Positions 42,965-51,828 of a DNA stretch of 64,000 bases are shown here, one piece after another. The DNA is taken from positions 186,001 to 250,000 of the forward strand of contig NZ_JAMZAW010000006.1 of NCBI RefSeq assembly GCF_024158745.1, in the 5' to 3' direction. The notes beneath the pieces were generated by a model. The model searched no databases. It was not told where the DNA came from and saw nothing but the letters and a program-made list of their open reading frames with translations. Position 1 is the first letter of the stretch. Each line of letters begins with the position of its first letter. A program made the position numbers and the translations under genes. This DNA comes from Paenibacillus tyrphae. GTDB taxonomy: Bacteria > Bacillota > Bacilli > Paenibacillales > NBRC-103111.

Positions 42965-43927
42965 ATGGAGGCATTGAATATTTTCGGCGAGCTGATCAAC
43001 ACCACGCTGGTGTTTTCCACTGCGCTGATCTTTGCCGCCTTGGGCGGTATTTTCTCCGAGCGGTCGGGCATCGTCAATATCGGCTTGGAAGGGCTGATGG
43101 TATCCGGCGCGTTCGCCGCCGCCATCGCCACGCATTTCGCCGAGAAGTCGGGGATGGATGGAGCGGCGCCGTGGATCGGCCTGGTCGCCGCCCTTATTTT
43201 CGGGATTGCCTTCTCCTTGATTCATGCCGTGGCGACGGTTACGTTTAATGCGAACCAAGTCGTCAGCGGCGTCGTCATCAATTTTTTGGCGGCCGGGCTT
43301 ACGGTATATCTGGTCAAAATCCTTTTTGAAGGGTCGGGGCAAACGGAGACGCTGAATGCGGTATTCACCAAAGTGGCGATTCCGGGACTGTCTTCCATCC
43401 CGCTGATTGGCGAGGCTTTCTTTAAAGCTTATCCTACGACGTATCTGGCCCTCATTCTGGTGGCCGTTACGTATTACGTCATCTATAAAACGCCGTTCGG
43501 CTTGCGTTTGCGATCGGTCGGGGAGCATCCGAGCGCAGCCGACACGATGGGCGTCCGTGTCTCCCGTTACCGGTATATCGGCGTCATGATCAGCGGTGCG
43601 CTCGCAGGTCTTGGCGGGGCGACGATTACGCTGACGACGACGAGCAGCTTCTCGCACAATACGATTTCCGGTCAAGGCTTTATTGCCCTTGCGGCGATGA
43701 TCTTCGGCAAATGGCATCCAGTCGGCGTGTTGGGCGCCGCGCTCTTCTTCGGTTTTGCTCAAGCGCTCCGCAATTTCGTGCAGCTGTTCGATTTTGCCAA
43801 GAGCATTCCGATGGAATTTCTCTTCATGCTGCCATACGTGCTGACGATTCTGGTGCTTGCCGGCGCTGTAGGCCGGGCAGTGCCGCCCGCTTCGCTTGGC
43901 GAGCCTTACGAAACCGGCAAACGATAA
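42965..43927 (+). CDS. nupQ: Nucleoside ABC transporter permease 2 (NupQ-like)
   Basis: A 320-residue membrane protein, the second permease of the operon. It shows the family marks SERSGIVNIGLEGLMVSGAF and GLRLRSVGEHPSAADTMGV. The ATG directly follows the nupP stop codon, with AGAGGAGG inside the end of nupP as ribosome binding site. A strong terminator follows 10 bases after the stop, so the operon ends here. Four genes in the order lipoprotein, ATPase, permease, permease match the guanosine-type importer of Bacillus. Confidence 0.92.
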   Translation: MEALNIFGELINTTLVFSTALIFAALGGIFSERSGIVNIGLEGLMVSGAFAAAIATHFAEKSGMDGAAPWIGLVAALIFGIAFSLIHAVATVTFNANQVVSGVVINFLAAGLTVYLVKILFEGSGQTETLNAVFTKVAIPGLSSIPLIGEAFFKAYPTTYLALILVAVTYYVIYKTPFGLRLRSVGEHPSAADTMGVRVSRYRYIGVMISGALAGLGGATITLTTTSSFSHNTISGQGFIALAAMIFGKWHPVGVLGAALFFGFAQALRNFVQLFDFAKSIPMEFLFMLPYVLTILVLAGAVGRAVPPASLGEPYETGKR

Positions 43928-43936
43928 TCCTTTTGC

Positions 43937-43989
43937 GAACAAGGACGCAGCGTTCCGAAACGGAGCGTTTGCGCTCTTGTTCTTTTTTT
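43937..43989 (+). terminator. Rho-independent terminator of the nup operon
   Basis: A long stem begins with GAACAAG (43937-43943), closes with CTTGTTC (43976-43982) and has inner GCG/CGC pairs; seven T follow. It ends the nup operon. Confidence 0.92.
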
Positions 43990-44121
43990 GTGAAAACGGG
44001 AGGAGAAACTACTTTTCCATAGAATGTTAACTAATAGGACATGGCAGCCCGCAATGGTCGGATGCCTCTCGATGATCGATCATTTCTGATAGCTGCTGTA
44101 GGCTCGAAACAGGAGGCACGC

Positions 44122-46356
44122 ATGAACTTTGACGTGGACTTGGACCTCACTTCACATGCTCTTTTTTACCGAACCTTTCAATATAGTCCAAATGCGATAG
44201 CTCTCGTTTCTGCCGGCGGCCGCTTTCTTGCGGCCAATCCGGCGTTGTGCCGGCTCTTGGATGAGACGGAGCCGAATTTGAAAGAGCGGGAGGTAGCTCA
44301 GCTTTGCCATCCGGACGATGGCGCCGTTTGGGCCGAGTTTTGGCAGGAATTGACGCACGATGTCCGGGATGAAAGTCCTCGCGAACGATCTCTTCGCTTC
44401 CTTCATCGGGAAGGGGACGCCGTACCTGTTTTGATCAGCGTGACACGCTATTTACACGAACAGAATGAAGCGCTTACTTGCTATATTGCACATATCGCGG
44501 CTTGCGATCCTGGTCGCTCGCAGCTGTACGAACGGCGCTACCGTTCGTTGTTTGACTATCATCCCGATCCGATGTTTGTGTTGGATTTGGACGGTTATTA
44601 CATGGATGTGAATCCAGCGTTCGAGAAGCTTGCGGGCTATACGCGGGAGGAAATCGCACGGATGCGGCTTCATTGCCGCGCGATGATCGAGGCCTCAGAG
44701 CACGGCAAGGTTCGCGACTGCTTGGCGTTGGTGGCTCAAGGGGCACCTCAACGTTTTGACATGGTCGGGATCGATCGGTGGGGGCGGTACCTGAACCTTG
44801 ATGTGACCGTCATTCCTTTTGTCGAGAACGGCCGGATTACAGCGCTGCAGGGCACCGGTAAAAACGTTACCGATCAAAAAAAGCTTTGGGAGCATTTGTG
44901 CGAAAGCCAAAGGCAGTACGAGCTGATATCGTCCCACAGTCAAGACATCATTACGCTTTGTGCGCCGAACGGCAGCATCCAGTATATTTCTCCAGCCGTA
45001 TATACGCAGCTCGGGTATGATCCGCAGGAATTGATCGGCGTTTCGGGACGAACGCTGGTTCATCCCGAGGACTTTAAGTATGCCTTCGAATCCGTCGCCT
45101 CGGCCCGTTCGGACGAGAGCCGGCATATGCTCCGAAAGCGGCATAAACAGGGGTATTACATTTGGTACGAGAGCTCCATTAAATTTATTCGGGACCAGCA
45201 TGGCGAGGTTTGCAACATTGTTGCCGTGGCGCGGGATATATCGGAACGAATGCAAGCGCAGGAAAAACTGTTCCATAGCGAAGAAAAATACAGATCGCTG
45301 GTGGAGGAGCTGCCCGTAGCGGTATTTATCGAGCAAGCAGGCCGGTGGGTTTACGCGAACGATACGGCGGTAAAACTGCTTGAGGCATCCGCTCCGGAGG
45401 AACTGCTCGGCCGATCGGTTTACGATTTTCTGCACCCCGACTTTCACGCGATCGTGCGCAATCGGATTCGCATGATGGAGGGCGGCCAATCTCTGGCTCC
45501 CATGAAGCAGAAGCTCATGACGGTCGGCGGTCGGCCGATCGATGTGGAGGTGTTCTCGTTTCCGACCTGGTTCGAAGGGCGGTTCGCGGCCCGGGTGATG
45601 GTCAGGGATATTACCGATGCCGAGAAAGCGCGGGAGCTGCTGGAACACTCCGAAAAGCTGTCGCTTGTAGGCCAACTGGCCGCAGGTATCGCACACGAGA
45701 TCCGCAATCCGTTGACGGCGATCAAAGGCTTCATTCAACTGCTCAAATCGAACGCTTCGGACAAGCCGTATTATTTCGAAATCATCTCCTCCGAAATCAA
45801 CCGGATCGAGGAAATTATCGGTGAGATGCTGGTGCTGTCCAAACCGAAAGAGGCGCAAATTCGTCCGCAGGACATCCGCCCTCTGATCGGCCATGTCGCT
45901 ACGCTGATCGACGCGCAGGCGATCATGAACAATATCGAGATCGTTACCGAATATGAGGACGACTTGCCTCTGCTGGAGTGCGACGAGAACCAGCTCAAGC
46001 AAGTGTTTATCAATCTATTGAAAAATGCGGTCGAAGCGATGCCCCATGGGGGGAAGCTGACCCTGCAGGTGGCTGCGGAAGCCGGGGGAAGGCAGATCGC
46101 CGTACGGGTCATCGATCAGGGCTGCGGCATTCCGGCGGAGAAGCTGGCGAGCATCGGCCAGCCTTTCTACACGACCAAGGAGCAGGGAACCGGGCTTGGC
46201 ATGATGGTCAGCATGAAAATTATTGAAAATCATGACGGTACGATGTCGATAGCCAGTGAAGAGGGGCAGGGAACGACGATCGAAATCCGCTTACCGGTCA
46301 AGGCTCGTCCCAAGGAGAGCCCCGTTTATGACCATACACCAAGAGCCGGACATTAA
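44122..46356 (+). CDS. Multi-PAS sensor histidine kinase (sporulation kinase type)
   Basis: A 744-residue soluble kinase. Four PAS-like domains follow each other (starting near YRTFQYSPNAIALV, YRSLFDYHPDPMFVLD, YELISSHSQDIITL and YRSLVEELPVAVFIE), then HisKA with phospho-His in GIAHEIRNPLTAIKGF, and HATPase_c with NLLKNAVEAMP, DQGCGIP and GTGLGMMVS. This architecture and the HEIRNPLTAIKG box are those of KinA/KinE-type kinases that feed phosphate to Spo0F. No response regulator is adjacent, as usual for these orphans. The frame is open from 44041, but ATG at 44122 has AGGAGG. Entry into sporulation as its role is an inference. Confidence 0.88.
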   Translation: MNFDVDLDLTSHALFYRTFQYSPNAIALVSAGGRFLAANPALCRLLDETEPNLKEREVAQLCHPDDGAVWAEFWQELTHDVRDESPRERSLRFLHREGDAVPVLISVTRYLHEQNEALTCYIAHIAACDPGRSQLYERRYRSLFDYHPDPMFVLDLDGYYMDVNPAFEKLAGYTREEIARMRLHCRAMIEASEHGKVRDCLALVAQGAPQRFDMVGIDRWGRYLNLDVTVIPFVENGRITALQGTGKNVTDQKKLWEHLCESQRQYELISSHSQDIITLCAPNGSIQYISPAVYTQLGYDPQELIGVSGRTLVHPEDFKYAFESVASARSDESRHMLRKRHKQGYYIWYESSIKFIRDQHGEVCNIVAVARDISERMQAQEKLFHSEEKYRSLVEELPVAVFIEQAGRWVYANDTAVKLLEASAPEELLGRSVYDFLHPDFHAIVRNRIRMMEGGQSLAPMKQKLMTVGGRPIDVEVFSFPTWFEGRFAARVMVRDITDAEKARELLEHSEKLSLVGQLAAGIAHEIRNPLTAIKGFIQLLKSNASDKPYYFEIISSEINRIEEIIGEMLVLSKPKEAQIRPQDIRPLIGHVATLIDAQAIMNNIEIVTEYEDDLPLLECDENQLKQVFINLLKNAVEAMPHGGKLTLQVAAEAGGRQIAVRVIDQGCGIPAEKLASIGQPFYTTKEQGTGLGMMVSMKIIENHDGTMSIASEEGQGTTIEIRLPVKARPKESPVYDHTPRAGH

Positions 46357-46363
46357 TAAGAGG

Positions 46364-46422
46364 AACGCAAACAAAGTGCTTCCGTGCCGCAGGTTATGCG
46401 AACGGAGCACTTTGTTTGCGTT
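46364..46422. terminator. Long inverted repeat between convergent genes
   Basis: A 22-base arm starting AACGCAAACAAAGTG (46364-46385) pairs with 46402-46422 with a single mismatch, over a 16-base loop. It lacks a T-run on both strands. It overlaps the stop codon of the minus-strand gene and starts eight bases after the kinase stop, so it may act as a bidirectional barrier or a transcript 3' end stabiliser. Confidence 0.65.
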
Positions 46423-47191
46423 ATGGTCCGGTTTCTTCTTCGCCCGGATCATCGCCTTCGGCGTATCCTTCAACAAGAAAGCCTCCAAACGGCTCCAGCA
46501 GCTTTTGCACGAAAGCGGAAAGGGGCTCGGTACGATCCAGCCGGTAATAAGCTTCAAGCGCTTCGTACAGCTCTTCCGCCAGGGACGGGTCCGACTGCTT
46601 GAGGCTGCGCTGCAGCCACTTCCCGTCTCCGATCCAGAAGCCGCCGGTCCGCAGTGCGAATTCGGCGAGCATCCCGGCGAGCTTGGCCGTTATGAACAAG
46701 CCTTCGGCTCGCGAGGTGCTGCACTCCAGGTCTGTCAGCGTCTCGCCGATTTCATACCGTGCCCGGTCGCTCTCTTGGATGGACCAGGCCGGAGGACCGG
46801 CATCGAAATCGCGTCTGGCTTCCTCGATGATGGCCGAGACGTGCTCGTGACCGTGGAGCACGATGCCTTCCGAGCACATCCGCAGCAGAGAGGGAATGGC
46901 CGATTCCACGGCCTGATCGAAAAAGTAGCGGTACGTATCTTTATTCAATACGAACGCTTCGATGATCCAGCCGAATGCCCGATACGTTTTTCGAAAGGGT
47001 CCGGCTTGCGATTCGTCGAATAGAACGAGGTCCAAGTCCGACCCTGGCGTCGCGCCTCCTTGGACGACACTTCCGGCCAGAATGGCCGCTTCGCTTTGCG
47101 GAAACCGCATATGGACAAACCGCTGTGCGGCTTCAAGGCCTGACAGGCTCATAGTAGGCACCACGCTCGACTTGATAAGATAGTTCAACAT
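46421..47191 (-). CDS. Nucleotidyltransferase-fold protein
   Basis: A 256-residue protein. The N-terminal domain has the polymerase-beta nucleotidyltransferase motif LAGSVVQGGATPGSDLDLVLF (G-S ... S-D-x-D, broken here over 21 positions into GSVVQGG and GSDLDLV), with Asp residues for metal binding. The C-terminal half is helical. Family members add nucleotides to small molecules such as aminoglycosides, or to proteins; the target here is unknown. ATG at 47191 has a poor ribosome binding site; ATG at 47152 is possible. It is followed by the long inverted repeat and lies downstream of a methyltransferase gene on the same strand, 45 bases apart. Confidence 0.72.
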   Translation of the reverse strand: MLNYLIKSSVVPTMSLSGLEAAQRFVHMRFPQSEAAILAGSVVQGGATPGSDLDLVLFDESQAGPFRKTYRAFGWIIEAFVLNKDTYRYFFDQAVESAIPSLLRMCSEGIVLHGHEHVSAIIEEARRDFDAGPPAWSIQESDRARYEIGETLTDLECSTSRAEGLFITAKLAGMLAEFALRTGGFWIGDGKWLQRSLKQSDPSLAEELYEALEAYYRLDRTEPLSAFVQKLLEPFGGFLVEGYAEGDDPGEEETGP

Positions 47192-47236
47192 ATGCTCAAG
47201 CCGGCCTGAAGTTGCTACATTTCGCCATGACGCTCG

Positions 47237-47962
47237 TCATTTTCGGGCAATGAACAGAGCATGCTCCAAGTAGTCGTGGTTTGCGGCAATCAGATCGTCG
47301 TGCGCAAGCGACGTTTTCCAGACGGATGCATCGAGCACGGCTCCCGGGTCCATGACCTGGTTCATATCGGGGTAGGCAATTTGGTCGTCCGTGATGTGTT
47401 GGACAAAAGCGGAGCGGTCGCAAACGGTGATCTCGGCAAAGCCGGAAGCCTGAAGTAGTTCGATCCACTTTTGTTCCGTGAGCAGGGCGTTCAGCTGAAA
47501 AAAGCCGGTGACCTCCCGGTAAGCCTCCTCCGTGATCGAGGGGGTCGCGATCACCTCCCGGTCGTACAGAATGCCTCCGGGCCGGAGCACCCGGCCGTAC
47601 TCGGCCAATGCCCGCCCGATGTCGGCAAAATTCGTAACCGATTCCGCCAGCACGGTGTCGAAGGTCGCGGCTTCGAACGGCAGCGCCGTGATGTCACCTT
47701 CCACGAACCTCACGTCGAGCTGCTCGGCTTCCGCCCTGAGATTCGCTTTAGCCAACATGTCGGGACGGAGGTCGAGCCCTATGATGTCAAACCCTTGCTT
47801 CGCCAGATAGCAGGACGTTCTTCCCGTTCCGCATCCGACCTCCAGCACCCGGCTCCCCGCAGGCAGCGGAAAGCGGGAAAGCTGGGACATGGTGGCGGAA
47901 AAACCGCCGGGATGCGCGCTTCCGACGCCCAGACGGGACAGCATATCCAAATAGTTCACCAC
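47237..47962 (-). CDS. Class I SAM-dependent methyltransferase
   Basis: A 241-residue enzyme. Motif I is VLEVGCGTGRTSCYLA, followed by IIGLDLRPDMLAKA, GDITALPFEAATFDTVLAES and VLRPGGILYDRE, the Methyltransf_11 layout for small molecules. It starts at GTG (47962) after AAGGAG. The substrate cannot be deduced. It may form a unit with the nucleotidyltransferase gene downstream. Confidence 0.85.
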   Translation of the reverse strand: MVNYLDMLSRLGVGSAHPGGFSATMSQLSRFPLPAGSRVLEVGCGTGRTSCYLAKQGFDIIGLDLRPDMLAKANLRAEAEQLDVRFVEGDITALPFEAATFDTVLAESVTNFADIGRALAEYGRVLRPGGILYDREVIATPSITEEAYREVTGFFQLNALLTEQKWIELLQASGFAEITVCDRSAFVQHITDDQIAYPDMNQVMDPGAVLDASVWKTSLAHDDLIAANHDYLEHALFIARK

Positions 47963-48025
47963 ACTGCTCCTTCCCTCTTCCGAAAATACAGATCACTGTA
48001 TTGTATGGAAAGGGAGGGCATCCGG

Positions 48026-48802
48026 TTATGGATGGATGTCCGGGGTGCGCAACTTTTTTACGGGCTTCATTTTGCCGTAGGTCAACAGCTCCGATACGGT
48101 AACGAAACGGAAGCCGCGCTTCTTCAGCTCGGGTAAAATTTCTTTGAGCGCATCGGCGGTCTGGCCTTTCCCTTCCACGTAATCGTGGAACAGCACGATA
48201 TCCCCACTGCGCGCATTGCCGAGAACCTTATTGACGATTTTGTCGACTCCCGGGGTATCCCAGTCCTTCGTATCCTGATGCCAAGACCACATGACGACCA
48301 TGTATCCTTCATTCCTCGCCATATCAATCAGCTTCTCGTTGTAGAACCCCCCGGGCGGCCGGAACAGGCGGCATTTTTGACCGGAAGCTGCGTAGATGAC
48401 CTCTTCTGCGCGCTGTATATCTTGTTTCAGCTTGGCGATGGATCCGTTTCGTTTAAAATACGTATGGCTATACGTATGATTGGCCAGCTCGTGGCCTTCC
48501 TCCGCTTCGCGCTTCACCAGCTCCGGGAACCTCTCTACCTTGTTGCCGACAAGGAAAAACGTTGCCTTCGCTTCGTAGAGCCTGAGAAGATCGAGAATTT
48601 GCGCGGTATCTTCCGGGTCGGGACCGTCGTCGAACGTAAGCGCAATGACTTTTTCCGTCGTCGGAATTTCCCAGACGACTTCGCCGCGTTGTTCGTAGTA
48701 GGCCCTTCCTTTGCGGGGCGCGTCCTCCCCCATAACGGAAGGCTGAACCATAAGCAGGCCTACGGCGGCAGCCGCCAATGTAGCCGTAATGATCTTACGA
48801 AT
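48026..48802 (-). CDS. Secreted polysaccharide deacetylase (NodB domain), probable ATT start
   Basis: A protein of about 258 residues. The NodB homology domain has TFDDGPDP (catalytic Asp and metal Asp), HTYSH (metal His pair), RLFRPPGGF and DIVLFHD. Such enzymes remove acetyl groups from peptidoglycan or chitin-like polymers. The start is unusual. The first standard start codon is TTG at 48778, 31 bases from any SD and in the middle of the signal peptide. AGGAGGG (48810-48816) is seven bases from ATT at 48802, which gives the full signal sequence IRKIITATLAAAAVGLLM. I therefore annotate ATT as the start. The domain itself is certain; the start needs proof. Confidence 0.85.
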   Translation of the reverse strand: MRKIITATLAAAAVGLLMVQPSVMGEDAPRKGRAYYEQRGEVVWEIPTTEKVIALTFDDGPDPEDTAQILDLLRLYEAKATFFLVGNKVERFPELVKREAEEGHELANHTYSHTYFKRNGSIAKLKQDIQRAEEVIYAASGQKCRLFRPPGGFYNEKLIDMARNEGYMVVMWSWHQDTKDWDTPGVDKIVNKVLGNARSGDIVLFHDYVEGKGQTADALKEILPELKKRGFRFVTVSELLTYGKMKPVKKLRTPDIHP

Positions 48803-48952
48803 GTCCGATCCCTCCTGAACGCAAATGTTAGATTTAGGATGACCTGTCCGGTGAGGATTATAACGCTCTTCCGTTTCTACCTTTTTCCTTGTGTGAAAAT
48901 GCCATCAAACCGGCAAGCTAGTGTCATATCATTGAAGGTACGGAGGAAACGT

Positions 48953-50083
48953 ATGAAAAAAGGGGCTTTGATCTTGGCGGCGGCTGCGGTCTGCATCGGT
49001 CTCGGGTCGTTGCCCGTCCGCGCGGGGGCGCCTGCCGCTCCGACCAAGCTCACCTTTGTCGTACAGGCTTCGCCCGAATCGGCTATGCGCAGCGAGCTGG
49101 CGGTCCGATCGCCCAAGCTGCTCAAGAAGCTGCTGCCGGACAAGGGGCGGCCTGTGCAGCAGGTGCCGCTTACGGATGTGTATGTGGTGCTGGAAAAGCA
49201 AGGAGCGGCGGTCCGGTATGCGATCGATGCGCATGGCAACTGGTATGATACGCACCATATGCAGTCGCTGGAGCTGCCCCAGGTCCTAAAAGATCGGTTT
49301 CACGGATATGCCGAAGCGGTCCGTGCCGCCCATTACGGCCAATTGGCCTCGTGGGAGGAAGCGCGAAAAACGGTTGCCATGAAAGCGGTATGCCGGATCG
49401 TCGACCTGGAGACGGGGCTCGCCTTTCAAGCACAGCGCCGTGCCGGCAGCAGCCATGCGGATATGCAGCCGCTGACCAAAGCGGATACTGCGGTAATGAA
49501 AGAGATCTATAAAGGCGCTTGGAGCTGGAAACGGAGAGCGGTATTGGTCGAAAAGGACGGGCGGTCGTTTGCCGCTTCGATGCACGGGATGCCGCATGGT
49601 GGCGACGGCATTCCCGGCAACGGGTTTTCAGGACATTTTTGCGTCCATTTTCTCGGGAGCACGACCCATCGCTCCAAAAGTGTCGACCCCGACCATCAAT
49701 GGATGGTCTACAAAGCGGCCGGCCGCCTGGAGGAAGGCTTCCGACTTGCTTCGCCTTATGCCGTTGCGGACAGCTTCCTGATCGCGATCAATCAACAGGA
49801 CCCGCAGCTGCTAAGATACGCTTTCGGCGATACGGCGAACCCTCAACTGGAGCGCTATATAAGTGACATAGGCAGGATGAAGGCGATCCGCCGAATCGAT
49901 CCGTTCCGCGATCAGGATACACGCGGTCGGCTCGGACTGGAGCTGCCCGTCGATGTGACGGTCCATGAGGTCGGCCGTCGACCGAAAAAGCAGAAGCTTA
50001 CCTTTCACCTGAAACGCAGTGACGAGAGCGCCAGATGGGTCATCGAGCGTATCGAACCTCCTTTTTTTCCTCCGGCCAAATAA
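48953..50083 (+). CDS. Exported protein with HxxPHG / GHFCVHF motif
   Basis: A 376-residue protein with a signal peptide (KKGALILAAAAVCIGLGSLP, cleaved near VRAGA). The central part has MHGMPHGGDG, NGFSGHFCVHF and then STTH followed by DPDHQWMV. A His pair near a Gly-His-x-Cys-x-His cluster recalls the HGxx...SHGC active site of L,D-transpeptidases, but I cannot confirm that fold; similar motifs occur in uncharacterised Firmicutes wall proteins. The C-terminal 120 residues form an alpha/beta domain ending in a Pro-rich tail. It is divergent from the deacetylase gene, another exported wall protein, with 150 bases between the starts. The ribosome binding site is CGGAGGAAAC. Confidence 0.72.
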   Translation: MKKGALILAAAAVCIGLGSLPVRAGAPAAPTKLTFVVQASPESAMRSELAVRSPKLLKKLLPDKGRPVQQVPLTDVYVVLEKQGAAVRYAIDAHGNWYDTHHMQSLELPQVLKDRFHGYAEAVRAAHYGQLASWEEARKTVAMKAVCRIVDLETGLAFQAQRRAGSSHADMQPLTKADTAVMKEIYKGAWSWKRRAVLVEKDGRSFAASMHGMPHGGDGIPGNGFSGHFCVHFLGSTTHRSKSVDPDHQWMVYKAAGRLEEGFRLASPYAVADSFLIAINQQDPQLLRYAFGDTANPQLERYISDIGRMKAIRRIDPFRDQDTRGRLGLELPVDVTVHEVGRRPKKQKLTFHLKRSDESARWVIERIEPPFFPPAK

Positions 50084-50085
50084 GT

Positions 50086-50133
50086 CCGCCCCGTCCTTCG
50101 CGCACTCACCTGCGTGATGCGGCGGGGCTTTCT
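50086..50133 (+). terminator. Hairpin terminator
   Basis: GCCCCG (50088-50093) pairs with CGGGGC (50123-50128), with inner CGC/GCG pairs, followed by TTTCTT. It ends the exported-protein gene before germinant receptor operon 1. Confidence 0.65.
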
Positions 50134-50212
50134 TGTGCATAAAATGCAGGCTTTTCAGGAATAATCTGCTACATAGCAGTGGTTCGGATCGATGAGGGGA
50201 GGGGGGACTGCC

Positions 50213-51787
50213 ATGCTACGGTTTTTGTTCCGCCAGCGGCTTCGGAAGCAGCAGACTGCCGGCGAGACTCCGCAAGAACCGATAGCCCGTTTAACGGAAT
50301 CGGTCACGCATAACATATCCATGATCAAAGAGCTGCTTGGTTATCCCAATGACCTGATCATCCGCGAATTCAGGGTCGGGCCGCACAAGCATCTCTGCTC
50401 GTTAATTTCCATCGACGGCTTGACTAATGCCGATCTGTTGGACGAAGAGGTGCTTCGGGTGCTGCTATCGGGAACATGGCTGGCGACCCATACGGTCCCC
50501 AGCGAAGGCAGTGCCTTGCTTGACCTGCTGCACCAAGAGATTTTATCGGTAAACAGCATCGATCGGGTAGATTCTCTGGACCAAACGATGCTCGGCGTGT
50601 TATCCGGGATTGCGGCGCTCTTGGTGGATGGTTCGTCGGACGCGCTGCTGATCTGCAGCCAGCGTTGGCAGGAACGCCCGGTGGAAGAGCCCCAAACGGA
50701 GGCGCTTATTCGGGGGCCAAGGGACGGCTTCACGGAAAATTTGCGGACCAATACGGCGTTGGTGCGCCGTCGGCTCCGCGATCCGCATCTGCGCTACATC
50801 TCCTTCCGCATCGGCCGCAGATCGAGGAAGGAGGTTGTCCTTGCTTATATCGACGGCATCGCTCATCCTGAACTGGTAGCCGAAGCGAAGCGGCGATTGG
50901 ACACGATCGATATGGATGAGGCGGAAGGTTCCGGCTATATCGAACAGTGGATGATGGACAGCTTTCTTACCCCGTTTCCGCTGATTCACAGCACGGAACG
51001 GCCGGATAAAACGGCTTCGGCGCTTCTGCAAGGAAAGATTGCTCTGCTGGTCGACGGGGCGCCGTTTACGCTCCTTATGCCGGTTACTATCGGTTCGATG
51101 TTTGAATCGCCGGAAGACTATTATCATCATTGGCTCATTTCTTCGTTAATGCGGCTTTTGCGGACGGTTTCCGCTTTTTTGGCGACGTTTCTTCCCGCGC
51201 TGTATATTGCGCTCGTCGAATATCATCAAGGGATGATCCCGTCCAAGCTTGCTTTTTCGATCGCGGGCTCACGCGAAGGCGTGCCGTTTCCGGCCGTTGT
51301 CGAGGCGCTGCTGATGGAAGTGACGCTGGAAGTGCTCCGTGAAGCGGGCATCCGGCTGCCCAAGCCCATCGGACAAACGATCGGCATCGTCGGCGGGCTT
51401 GTGATCGGGGAAGCGGCGGTGGCGGCGGGAATCGTTAGCCCGATCATGGTTATCGTCGTTGCCATTACGGCGATTTCTTCGTTTTCGCTGCCGTCCTATT
51501 CGTTTGCGATCTCGCTTCGCATGCTGCGGTTTCTGATCATGCTGGCAGCGTCCATGTTCGGCTTGTACGGGATCGTGCTCGTGTATATCATGATCAACAT
51601 CCACATCGTGAACCTCAAGAGCTTTGGCGTTCCGTTTACCGTACCGTTCGCGCCGTTCTTTTGGAACGATTGGAAGGATCTGATTCTGCGCGCGCCGGTG
51701 ACGGTGCTCGAAAAACGGCCGCAGCTCATGCAGACGCTGGACAAGGTGCGAATGAACAAAAAGGATGGATCGAAGGGACAGGAATAA
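50213..51787 (+). CDS. gerAA: Spore germinant receptor A subunit, operon 1
   Basis: A 524-residue GerA-family protein. The N-terminal soluble half (about 1-300) includes RGPRDGFTENLRTN, a conserved family segment. The membrane half shows EYHQGMIPSKLAFSIAGSRE, PAVVEALLMEVTLEVLREAG and RLPKPIGQTIGIVGGLVIGE, all diagnostic. It sits in the spore inner membrane as part of a nutrient receptor that triggers germination. The ligand is unknown, and the symbol denotes the family only. GGAGGGGGG precedes ATG 50213. The B, C and a small gene follow. Ger operons are normally made in the forespore under sigma G; I could not identify a convincing sigma G promoter. Confidence 0.92.
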   Translation: MLRFLFRQRLRKQQTAGETPQEPIARLTESVTHNISMIKELLGYPNDLIIREFRVGPHKHLCSLISIDGLTNADLLDEEVLRVLLSGTWLATHTVPSEGSALLDLLHQEILSVNSIDRVDSLDQTMLGVLSGIAALLVDGSSDALLICSQRWQERPVEEPQTEALIRGPRDGFTENLRTNTALVRRRLRDPHLRYISFRIGRRSRKEVVLAYIDGIAHPELVAEAKRRLDTIDMDEAEGSGYIEQWMMDSFLTPFPLIHSTERPDKTASALLQGKIALLVDGAPFTLLMPVTIGSMFESPEDYYHHWLISSLMRLLRTVSAFLATFLPALYIALVEYHQGMIPSKLAFSIAGSREGVPFPAVVEALLMEVTLEVLREAGIRLPKPIGQTIGIVGGLVIGEAAVAAGIVSPIMVIVVAITAISSFSLPSYSFAISLRMLRFLIMLAASMFGLYGIVLVYIMINIHIVNLKSFGVPFTVPFAPFFWNDWKDLILRAPVTVLEKRPQLMQTLDKVRMNKKDGSKGQE

Positions 51788-51828
51788 AAAAGCAGGAAGA
51801 AACCTTAGACGGAAACGGAGGGCTTCAC

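Noticed and set aside
42401-43942. 513-residue open frame antisense to the nup permease genes
   Set aside because: Highly charged, low-complexity translation typical of antisense shadows, opposite two certain membrane protein genes.
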